This document shows positions 15,555 to 22,022 of a stretch of DNA of 26,470 nucleotides, piece after piece. Position 1 is the first letter of the stretch. The number at the start of each line of letters is the position of its first letter. The notes beneath the pieces were generated by a model that searched no databases, was not told where the DNA came from, and worked only from the letters and a program-made list of their open reading frames with translations. The position numbers were made by a program, and so were the translations under genes. The DNA is from WGMK01 sp046047315 (lineage in GTDB: Bacteria; Hydrogenedentota; Hydrogenedentia; Hydrogenedentales; JAEUWI01), in NCBI GenBank assembly GCA_046047315.1, contig JBJOID010000014.1, positions 1-26,470 on the forward strand. The letters run 5' to 3'.

Positions 15555-16577
15555 ATGGCGCTCTTGAAACGGAAGATTTCCACCCGCGAGATGGTGCCCC
15601 TCTGCCGTCAGTTGGCCACCTCCTACGACGCGGGCATACCGATACTGAAGGGCTTGCAGTTGCTCGAGCGCGGCGCCACCAGCGCCACCACGCGCAACCT
15701 GCTGCGAACGATGCGCGAGGAGATCCAGTCGGGCAGCACCCTGGCTGACGCTGCCCGCGCCCGGCGGGAGCAGCTTCCCGAGTTCTTCGTTGAATTGCTG
15801 GCCAGCGGCGAGCGTGGCGGAAAGCTCGACGCGATGCTTCGCGACCTCGCGGACTACTACGAAGATCGCCTCAAGTTCAACCGGGCCATCATGGGCGCCA
15901 TGGCTTATCCGGTCTTTCTGCTCACCGTCGCTTGGTTCCTGGGCAGCTTCTCCATCGGGCTGGTTAGCCAGATATCCTTTGACGCCCGCAGCGCCTTTTC
16001 CCTCGGGGATTACCTCGATCAGTGGCTGCGTTTTCAGGGGTTGGCGTTGCTTGTTGCCGCCGCCATACTCGCGGGGCTCTGGGCCTTGGGCCGCACGGGC
16101 CTTCCCCAACGCGCGCTCGGCTTGCTTTCCACGCGCCTCTGGCCCTTCAGCCAGGTCACGCGAAAGTACGCGCTCTCCCGGTTCTTCCGCAGCTTCGCGC
16201 TGCTGGTGGGGGCGGGAGTCAACATTAAGCACTGCATTTATCAGGCCGCGCTGACGGCAGGCAACCCGGTGATTCGCGACGACCTGCTGCGCGCCCTGCC
16301 CGTGGTGGCCCAGGGCGGCACGCTGCAGGAGGCCTTCGCACGGTGCGCCACCCTGACTCCAGTCTCGCGCGAGATGCTGGCCGTGGGCGAGGCGACGGGA
16401 AATCTCGAATTTCAAATGCGCAAGGTTTCTGAATATCATTTCGAGGAGGCCCAGCTTGCGACCAAGGTGGCCTTGCGATTGCTCAACATCCTGCTTATCC
16501 TCGTGGTGGGCGGCGTGGTGGGCGCCACGGTAATCGGGTTTTACGCGAAATTGTTCAGCCTGGGTGATTCGATATGA
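15555..16577 (+). CDS. Type II secretion F / PilC-family inner-membrane platform protein
   Basis: This 340-aa protein has two T2SSF repeats. The first (residues about 10-135) has CRQLATSYDAGIPILKGLQLL, SGSTLADAA, FFVELLASGERGGKLDAML and LADYYEDRLKFNRAIMGAMAYP followed by a membrane helix. The second (about 208-330) has SRFFRSFALLVGAGVNIKHC, ALPVVAQGGTLQEAFA, REMLAVGEATGNLEFQMRKV and a final helix at about 305-330. These proteins are the rotary or platform subunit that couples the assembly ATPase to pilus or pseudopilus polymerisation. It probably works with the pilMN-secretin set upstream, although no PilB/GspE ATPase or pilin gene is adjacent. The linked downstream genes (parvulin, GT2) are not usual partners. 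The start ATG 15555 lacks a strong ribosome-binding site. The family is slightly short here because the usual N-terminal extension is reduced. Confidence 0.9.
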   Translation: MALLKRKISTREMVPLCRQLATSYDAGIPILKGLQLLERGATSATTRNLLRTMREEIQSGSTLADAARARREQLPEFFVELLASGERGGKLDAMLRDLADYYEDRLKFNRAIMGAMAYPVFLLTVAWFLGSFSIGLVSQISFDARSAFSLGDYLDQWLRFQGLALLVAAAILAGLWALGRTGLPQRALGLLSTRLWPFSQVTRKYALSRFFRSFALLVGAGVNIKHCIYQAALTAGNPVIRDDLLRALPVVAQGGTLQEAFARCATLTPVSREMLAVGEATGNLEFQMRKVSEYHFEEAQLATKVALRLLNILLILVVGGVVGATVIGFYAKLFSLGDSI

Positions 16578-16611
16578 GGCCGCCGCGCGCGCGCCGGGAG
16601 ACGAAGTGCCA

Positions 16612-17211
16612 ATGAGTTCGTGGTATGAAAAGGAAGAACATGGCGGCGAGCCGGCCTTCGAGGCGACCCGCTGGCTTTGGGCCGCAGTGGGCGTGGTGGT
16701 GGCGTTGACACTGGCGGGCATCTATTTTTTCTCAAACAACGACGCAGTCGTGTCGCAGGTGCAGGTGCGGCACATCCTGGTGCCATTTGGCGGAGCGGAT
16801 CCGGCCGAGCGTCAACGTGCGCTGGAACTGGCGCAGACCCTTCGCGAGCGCGTGCTGGCCGGCGAGTCCTTCGAGGGGCTGGCCCGGCAGTACAGCGGCG
16901 ACCCGGGCAGCGCATCGCGTGGCGGCTACCTCGGATGGTCGAAGAAAGGCGCCTACACGGATAGTTTCGAGGAATACGTTTGGAACGCCGAGATCGGCGC
17001 GATCAGCGATCTCATCCCGACCATCTATGGCTATCACATTATCGAGGTGCTTGACCGGCGGATAGCACCGGCGGACGCTTACGACATGGAAGTGGATCGC
17101 CGCGCTTGGGAGCAGCACCGGCGCGAGGAAGCCGAGCGCGCGGGGCAGGTGTCGCCCGAGCCGGAAGCCGCTGCGGAGCCCGCCGCCGAAAGCGCACCGG
17201 CCGGGGAATGA
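16612..17211 (+). CDS. Membrane-anchored parvulin-type peptidyl-prolyl cis-trans isomerase (PpiC/PrsA-like)
   Basis: This 199-aa protein has a short acidic N-terminus, one membrane helix (residues about 21-40, WLWAAVGVVVALTLAGIYFF), then a parvulin domain at about 50-145. The domain shows VRHILVPFGG, RALELAQTLRERVLAGESFE, GLARQYSGDPGSASRGGYLG, FEEYVWNAEIGAISDLI and YGYHIIEVLDRR. The tail is Glu/Ala/Pro-rich and low-complexity. Parvulins of this topology fold exported proteins outside the cytoplasmic membrane. I place the start at ATG 16612, with GGGAG 11 nt upstream, rather than at GTG 16564, which would overlap the previous gene. The stop overlaps the next ATG (ATGA), so it is coupled with the glycosyltransferase gene. 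It is much smaller than SurA or PrsA and lacks a separate chaperone domain. Confidence 0.88.
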   Translation: MSSWYEKEEHGGEPAFEATRWLWAAVGVVVALTLAGIYFFSNNDAVVSQVQVRHILVPFGGADPAERQRALELAQTLRERVLAGESFEGLARQYSGDPGSASRGGYLGWSKKGAYTDSFEEYVWNAEIGAISDLIPTIYGYHIIEVLDRRIAPADAYDMEVDRRAWEQHRREEAERAGQVSPEPEAAAEPAAESAPAGE

Positions 17212-17909
17212 GCGCCCCGTCCACGCGGCTGGCCTGCGTGATTCCTTGTTACAACGCGGGCGCGCGGTTGCGCCCCGTGGCGGAGTCCGCTTTGCGGCAG
17301 GTTGATCGCGTCATCGTGGTGGATGACGGCTGCAACGATGGCTGCATCGGGCAACTCGACGGCATGCCAGTCCAAATCGAAAGGCATGCGCAGAACCTCG
17401 GCAAAGGGCACGCCATCCTCACGGGTATCCGTGCCGCTCTGGAGGATCCGGCCATGGAGGCCGTGGTCCTGCTGGATGCCGACGGCCAGCACGATCCCGC
17501 CGCGATTCCCGCCTTTGCACGCCGCTTTCAGGAGAGCGGCGCAGGCATGGTGATCGGCGCGCGCGTGTTCGACGGCGTCGAGGTTCCCTGGCGCAGCCGC
17601 TTCGGCAACACCGTCACCGCGGCGGTAACGCGCCTGCTGCTGGGAGAACGCCTGCCCGACACGCAGTGCGGCTTTCGCCTGTTTTCGCGCGCCTTCGCAG
17701 AGCAGGTGTTGTCGCGGGTGCGGGGGGGGCGTTACGAGACCGAGATGGAGATGGTCGTGATGGCGGTACGCGGCAAGGCCGGTCTCGCCTCGGTGCCCAT
17801 CAAGACCGTCTACGAGCCCGGCAATGCGTCGTCGCACTTCCGCAAGGTGAGTGATTCCGCGCGCATCTATGCACGACTGTTGCGGGCGGTGGCGCGGCAC
17901 GCAGGCTGA
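17208..17909 (+). CDS. Family 2 glycosyltransferase (dolichol/undecaprenyl-phosphate sugar synthase-like)
   Basis: This 233-aa protein has a GT-A fold. CVIPCYNAGARL (residues about 10-21) and VIVVDDGCNDG give the nucleotide-binding Asp; LLDADGQHDPAAIP is the metal-binding DxD-type motif; GARVFDGVEVPWRSRFGN and DTQCGFRLF are typical of DPM1-like and DPG-synthase-like GT2 enzymes. A late YETEMEM segment could hold the catalytic acidic residue. There are no membrane helices, so it works at the cytosolic face. Members transfer a hexose to polyprenyl phosphate or to lipid-linked acceptors. ATG 17208 overlaps the previous stop by 4 nt (ATGA), which fixes the start; an upstream in-frame ATG at 17106 would make an Arg-rich non-homologous extension. 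It is last in the GspF-parvulin-GT2 unit. The donor sugar is unknown. Confidence 0.88.
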   Translation: MSAPSTRLACVIPCYNAGARLRPVAESALRQVDRVIVVDDGCNDGCIGQLDGMPVQIERHAQNLGKGHAILTGIRAALEDPAMEAVVLLDADGQHDPAAIPAFARRFQESGAGMVIGARVFDGVEVPWRSRFGNTVTAAVTRLLLGERLPDTQCGFRLFSRAFAEQVLSRVRGGRYETEMEMVVMAVRGKAGLASVPIKTVYEPGNASSHFRKVSDSARIYARLLRAVARHAG

Positions 17910-17927
17910 TTCGTACCCCGGAGGCTG

Positions 17928-17936
17928 TGCTACACT
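17928..17936 (+). promoter_or_regulatory. Extended -10 promoter candidate for the PAS/HisKA-like protein
   Basis: TGCTACACT (TACACT at 17931-17936 with upstream TGC) lies 46 nt before ATG 17983, in the gap between the GT2 gene and this one. The flanking bases TGTGCTACACTCGCGGC are close to the cysC element. No clear -35 is visible. Confidence 0.4.
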
Positions 17937-17982
17937 CGCGGCACGGGTTCTGGTCCGGGGGATGCAGAGCCGGGGGGACGGC

Positions 17983-19299
17983 ATGTCGTTATCCAACAAC
18001 GCACTCTATCCCGAGCCAAGGCGCATGACCGCGCCGGCCGCCCGGCGCGAGGCCATCGTGGTGCGGCTCGAGTGGACCTTTCTGCTGGTGCGCTACGCGG
18101 CCTATGCCATGCTGCTGGGCGCTTTCGCCGTGGGCACTATCTCGGAATACACGCCCGCGCTTTTCCTTGTGACCGTCGGCGCGCTCTCACAAAACATCTT
18201 TGTACACTTCGTGCTGTACACCGGGCGTCATCACCTGTTCCTCTCGCCGTTGAACCTCGTATTTCACCTTGCGAAGATATCGCTGCTAACGGGCCTCACC
18301 GGGGGCAGTGGCAGTCCTTTCGCGATTCTCTACGTGCTGGTGATCCTGGGCTACGCCATGTACTCCCCCGACTGCCGGCGGGTGTGGTCCGTCGTGCTAT
18401 GCACCTCGGGCGCCCTCGCGGCCACCCTGCTGGCCGAGTGGAGCATCAACGGACTCAGCAGTGACTTCCCCATGCTCATGTATTTCTTCACCTTCTTTGT
18501 GGGCGGGTATATCGTTGCGCGCATTGGCGAGGTACTGAGTGCGGCGGAGTCGGACGCGCGGCTTCACACGCAGTCGCTGGTCAGTTCCGAGGCAACCCTT
18601 CGTGCCATTCTCGACGCGACACCTTGCCCGATCCTGGTGCTCGACGACAACGAGATCGTACTTGACGCGAACGAACGTGCCTGCACCTTCCTCGATTTGG
18701 AACGCGACCGGCTTAACGGCCGGCGTGTGCGGGCCTTCATCTTTGACGACGGAACCCTGCCGCAGAAGATGGCGACCCTGCGCGCCAAGGGTCAATGGCG
18801 GGGAGAGGTGCTCATGCTCACTTCGAGGGGCGACGAGCGCAACGTTGATCTGGTCATTCGCTCCTTCTTCCGGGAGCACCACCGCTTCCACGTGGCGATG
18901 CTCATCGACATTTCGGAGCAGAAAAACCTTCAGGAGAATTCACGCCTTGCCAATCAAAACCTCGAGCGCCTGAACCGGGAACTTCGCGAGGTCAACGAGC
19001 TGCGCCTATCCTTCTACACCCAGGTGGCCCAGCGCATACGCTCGCCGCTCACGGCGCTCTCCGGTTATGCGGATCTGCTCTTCGACGAATCCCTGGGTCC
19101 GCTGACGCTCGACCAGCGCAATGCGCTGCGCAACTCGCGCGAATGCGTGCGCCGGGTCTTCGCCGAACTGGACGCCGCCTTCGCCAGCGACCGCCTTCGC
19201 GAGGGGACCGCCGGCGCCAGCGTTGCGGAGCCCGACGACCAGTCTTCTGCTCAAGAGGAACAATCGCAGGAGCCTTCAGCGACGGTCGCATCGCCATGA
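17983..19299 (+). CDS. Membrane PAS-domain sensor with a degenerate histidine-kinase dimerisation (HisKA-like) domain and no ATPase domain
   Basis: This is a 438-aa protein. About five to six hydrophobic segments span residues 25-185. A PAS domain follows at about 203-310 (ATLRAILDATPCPILVLDDN, DANERACTFLDLERDRLNGR, then VAMLIDISEQKNL). A helical linker (NLERLNRELREVNELR) leads to a HisKA-like helix pair at about 338-395. There the canonical H-box 'SHELR(T/S)PL' reads AQRIRSPLTALSGYADLL, with Gln350 at the phospho-accepting His. No HATPase domain follows; the chain ends in a Ser/Glu/Gln-rich tail. The protein cannot autophosphorylate as a normal kinase and may be a dimerising sensor or regulator of another kinase. 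ATG 17983 has a GGGGGGAC ribosome-binding site; longer in-frame starts give Cys/Arg-rich sequence unlike the family. The stop overlaps ATG 19296 of a 23-codon ORF. Confidence 0.8.
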   Translation: MSLSNNALYPEPRRMTAPAARREAIVVRLEWTFLLVRYAAYAMLLGAFAVGTISEYTPALFLVTVGALSQNIFVHFVLYTGRHHLFLSPLNLVFHLAKISLLTGLTGGSGSPFAILYVLVILGYAMYSPDCRRVWSVVLCTSGALAATLLAEWSINGLSSDFPMLMYFFTFFVGGYIVARIGEVLSAAESDARLHTQSLVSSEATLRAILDATPCPILVLDDNEIVLDANERACTFLDLERDRLNGRRVRAFIFDDGTLPQKMATLRAKGQWRGEVLMLTSRGDERNVDLVIRSFFREHHRFHVAMLIDISEQKNLQENSRLANQNLERLNRELREVNELRLSFYTQVAQRIRSPLTALSGYADLLFDESLGPLTLDQRNALRNSRECVRRVFAELDAAFASDRLREGTAGASVAEPDDQSSAQEEQSQEPSATVASP

Positions 19300-19367
19300 G
19301 CGCGGATCGTCTGCTCCTCGACAAGGTGCAAGCTGCCGGCGTTGGGATGAGCCTGCATCGTGTTTGA
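19296..19367 (+). CDS. Possible 23-residue small ORF linking the PAS protein and TauE genes
   Basis: An ATG overlaps the stop of the PAS protein (ATGA). It opens a 23-codon frame (MSADRLLLDKVQAAGVGMSL and three more residues) that ends 8 nt past the proposed GTG start of the TauE/SafE gene. It fills the whole gap between the two. This could be a leader that couples translation, or chance. The peptide has no recognisable motif and no ribosome-binding site independent of the upstream gene. Confidence 0.2.
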   Translation: MSADRLLLDKVQAAGVGMSLHRV

Positions 19368-20187
19368 ATCCTTCCGTGAGCCGGGCGTGCCCGCGCTGGT
19401 CTTTTGGCTGTTCTGTGGTCTGGCGGTCCTGTTTCAGGGCATCGGCAAGTCGGGCTTTGCCGGAGGGTTGGGCCTGTTGTCGGTGCCGATGATGGTGCTG
19501 GTGATGCCGGTGGACAAGGTCGCTGCCACACTGCTGCCCCTCCTGATCCTGTGCGACATCAACGCCGTGTATTACCACTGGAACAACCGCGATTGGTCCA
19601 TCGTGCTGCGGGTGTTCCTGCCATCCATCATTGGCATTGTGCTGGGCGCGGCCCTGTGGTGGCGCATCGGCGCGGCGGGCGTTGAAGCCTGGGAGCTGCC
19701 GCTGAAGCGGCTGGTGGGGATCGTGGGGCTGGCCTTCGCCTGTTACATCTTCGCGAAGGAGATGTCCATGGCGTGGGCCGGGCGGCACCGTCTGGGTCGG
19801 CGCGCCGCCTGGGTCTTCGGCATCGCCGCCGGTTTCGCCTCCACCCTCATCCACGCGGCCGGGCCCATCGTGAATCTCTATATCTTCAGCCAGGGCCTCG
19901 GGAAGACCCTGTTCGTCGGCACCGTGGCGTGGACTTTCCTCCTCATCAATGTGACCAAGCTGCCCTTCTATGCGGCGGCTGGACTCGTGGACCAATCGGT
20001 CCTTGTGTTCGATCTGGCGCTTGTTCCGCTAATCCCGCTGGGGTCGTGGCTAGGTCATTGGATGCATCACCGCGTTCCTGAGCGCCCCTTCAACTGGCTG
20101 GTTCTTGTGCTCACGCTTGTGGCTGCGGTGCAACTGGTCTTCGACATTCCCCTCGTCCAGATGGGGCTGGCCTTGCTGGCCGAGTAG
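19360..20187 (+). CDS. TauE/SafE family sulfite/anion exporter-like permease
   Basis: This 275-aa membrane protein has about eight hydrophobic segments. Its pseudo-repeat halves are typical of the family: GIGKSGFAGGLGLLSVPMM near residues 27-45 in the first half, and GFASTLIHAAGPIVNLYIFS, VGTVAWTFLLINVTKLPFY and AAGLVD in the second. TauE/SafE members move sulfite, sulfoacetate or other small organic anions across the inner membrane, but many are of unknown substrate. The start is taken as GTG 19360 with only a weak GGGATGAG upstream; the exact start is uncertain. It is probably co-transcribed with the PAS gene. The presence of cysC and a sulfotransferase 8-10 kb away makes a sulfur link tempting but unproven. 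Confidence 0.85.
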   Translation: MFESFREPGVPALVFWLFCGLAVLFQGIGKSGFAGGLGLLSVPMMVLVMPVDKVAATLLPLLILCDINAVYYHWNNRDWSIVLRVFLPSIIGIVLGAALWWRIGAAGVEAWELPLKRLVGIVGLAFACYIFAKEMSMAWAGRHRLGRRAAWVFGIAAGFASTLIHAAGPIVNLYIFSQGLGKTLFVGTVAWTFLLINVTKLPFYAAAGLVDQSVLVFDLALVPLIPLGSWLGHWMHHRVPERPFNWLVLVLTLVAAVQLVFDIPLVQMGLALLAE

Positions 20188-20282
20188 CGACATGCGCCTG
20201 AAACGGCGGTTGCGCGGCGGCAACTTGTGGTTGCTTTAACCGCTCCTCCGGCGGCGGGTATCCTATGCCGCATCCCAACCGC

Positions 20283-20288
20283 AGGAGG
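20283..20288 (+). promoter_or_regulatory. Shine-Dalgarno AGGAGG deciding the glyA start
   Basis: AGGAGG at 20283-20288 sits 9 nt before GTG 20298. The in-frame ATG at 20265 has no ribosome-binding site and would add 11 basic residues not expected in the family, so GTG 20298 is taken as the start. Confidence 0.75.
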
Positions 20289-20297
20289 ATTGTCGCC

Positions 20298-21821
20298 GTG
20301 CCTTACGACGCGCTGCACGAATATCTCAAAAAGACCGCGACCGACCAGGTCGATCCCGGGGCGCTGGCTTACATCGCAGCCCTGGAAAAGGTGCGCGAAG
20401 TCGCGCCGCAAGTGGCTTCAAACATCGTGCAGGAATTGTCCGATCAGCGCACCTACCTGAAGCTGATCGCGAGCGAGAACTACTGTTCGCTCAGCACGCA
20501 GCTGGCGATGGGGAATCTTCTCACCGACAAGTACGCCGAGGGTTTCCCCGGCACGCGCTTCTACGAGGGATGCGACAACATCGACGCCATCGAAGCCTAC
20601 GCGTGTGAGCAGGCGCGCAGACTGTTCGGGGCGGAACACGCCTATGTGCAGCCGCACAGCGGCGCGGACGCAAACCTGATTGCCTTCTGGGCGATTCTCA
20701 CGGCGCGGGTGGAGGGGCCGGCCCTCGAGCGGCTGGGCGAGAAGGACCCCTCGAAGCTGAGCCAGGAGGATTGGAACAGCATCCGCGCGGAGCTGGGCAA
20801 CCAGAAGCTGCTCGGCATGGACTATTTCTCCGGCGGCCACCTGACCCACGGCTACCGGCGCAACGTGTCGGCGAAGATGTTCGACGCCTACGCCTATCCC
20901 GTGGATCGTGAGACCGGGCTGCTGAACTACGAGGCGATCGAGGCCCAGGCCATGGCGCTCAAGCCGCTCATCCTTTTGGCGGGATACAGCGCCTATCCCC
21001 GCAAGGTGGATTTCCGCCGCATGCGCGCGATCGCCGATAAGTGCGGCGCGGTGCTGATGGTGGACATGGCCCACTTCGCCGGCCTGGTGGCGGGGCGCGT
21101 GTTCGAAGACGACTTCAATCCGGTGGCCCACGCGCACATGGTCACCTCGACCACGCACAAGACCCTGCGCGGCCCGCGCGGCGGCATTGTGCTCTGCACG
21201 GCGGAGTTCGCGCCCTTCGTGGACAAGGGCTGCCCACTGGTCATTGGCGGTCCGCTGCCGCACGTGATGGCCGCGAAGGCGGTCGCCTTCACCGAAGCCA
21301 ACCAGCCGGCCTTCCGCCAGTATGCGCGCAGCATCGTGGCGAACGCACGGGCGCTAGCCGAGGCCTGCGTGGCCGAGGGCCTGACCGTGGCCACGGGCGG
21401 CACCGACAACCACCTGATGCTGATCAACGTGGCCAAGAGCCTCGGCATTACCGGGCGACAAGCCGCCGGTGCCCTGCGCGAGTGCGGCATCACCCTCAAT
21501 TTCAATTCGCTGCCTTACGACGAGAACGGCCCACTCATCACCAGCGGCCTTCGCCTGGGCACGCCCGCGGTGACCACGCTCGGCATGGGCGAGCAGCAGA
21601 TGGGCGAGATCGCCTCGATCATCTCCTTCGTGTTGAAGAACACGAAGGCCGCCATCCTGACGACCGGCGCCAATGCGGGGCAGCCCAGCAAGCGGCTGCA
21701 TCAGTTGGACGAGGCCACCTGCGTCGCCGCGCGGGAGCGGGTGGGCGCGCTGTTGTCCCAGTATCCGGTTTACCCCGGCCTTGACCTTGAGTTCCTGAGC
21801 CGCCATTTCTGGAAGCCTTGA
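20298..21821 (+). CDS. glyA: Serine hydroxymethyltransferase, long (Chlamydia-type) form
   Basis: This enzyme interconverts serine and glycine with tetrahydrofolate and supplies one-carbon units; it is PLP-dependent and cytosolic. Family marks are LIASENYCS, DKYAEGFPGTRFYEGCDNID, YVQPHSGADAN, SGGHLTHGY, VLMVDMAHFAGLVAG, the PLP-lysine motif TSTTHKTLRGPRGG (Lys288 from GTG 20298) and TSGLRLGTPAVTT. At 507 aa it is about 90 residues longer than E. coli GlyA (417). Part of the excess is an insert of about 35-40 residues (roughly 134-172, with ELGNQKLLGMDYFSGGHL at its end) between the PHSG and GGHLTHG motifs, plus an N-terminal extension. From memory, Chlamydia and some other PVC or spirochaete enzymes share this form. 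It has its own start signals, and the tail lies only 7 nt from the stop of the convergent gene's alternative frame. Confidence 0.95.
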   Translation: MPYDALHEYLKKTATDQVDPGALAYIAALEKVREVAPQVASNIVQELSDQRTYLKLIASENYCSLSTQLAMGNLLTDKYAEGFPGTRFYEGCDNIDAIEAYACEQARRLFGAEHAYVQPHSGADANLIAFWAILTARVEGPALERLGEKDPSKLSQEDWNSIRAELGNQKLLGMDYFSGGHLTHGYRRNVSAKMFDAYAYPVDRETGLLNYEAIEAQAMALKPLILLAGYSAYPRKVDFRRMRAIADKCGAVLMVDMAHFAGLVAGRVFEDDFNPVAHAHMVTSTTHKTLRGPRGGIVLCTAEFAPFVDKGCPLVIGGPLPHVMAAKAVAFTEANQPAFRQYARSIVANARALAEACVAEGLTVATGGTDNHLMLINVAKSLGITGRQAAGALRECGITLNFNSLPYDENGPLITSGLRLGTPAVTTLGMGEQQMGEIASIISFVLKNTKAAILTTGANAGQPSKRLHQLDEATCVAARERVGALLSQYPVYPGLDLEFLSRHFWKP

Positions 21822-21828
21822 GCCGGCC

Positions 21829-22022
21829 CTAGCGCATGCTCGCTTCGACGCGTCCAAGCCAGTCGCCGCGCAGTTCGTTGTAGGCCTTGAGGCGTGCCAG
21901 TCGTTCCTCGGCCGTCGTGGCGGATAGCTCCATCGCGGCGGCCGCTGCCGCCAGCGATCCAGACTGCCCGGCGCTCACGAGTCCGCGCGACCGAGCCGTG
22001 CGCATGAGCGCCGCATCCTGAG
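21829..22022 (-). pseudogene. Out-of-frame C-terminal coding segment of the exported hypothetical protein
   Basis: A second minus-strand frame, -1 relative to the upstream gene, carries protein-like sequence from about 22022 to a TAG at 21829. It begins around PQDAALMRTARSRGLVSAGQ and ends AYNELRGDWLGRVEASMR. The segment has a balanced, helix-like composition, unlike the Cys/Arg-rich end of the main frame. Its stop is 7 nt from the convergent glyA stop, the tight packing seen between other genes here. I read it as the true C-terminus, displaced by a frameshift near 22020-22050. Confidence 0.55.

Noticed and set aside
14937..16721. 594-codon minus-strand frame crossing the divergent promoter region and the GspF gene
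   Set aside because: It overlaps two well-supported genes and encodes Arg/His/Gly/Gln-rich shadow-type sequence.
20188..20264. GTTGC/GCAAC hairpin as a TauE terminator and TATCCT as a glyA -10
   Set aside because: The stem is only 5 bp without a T-tract, and the -10 has no convincing -35 or extended element.
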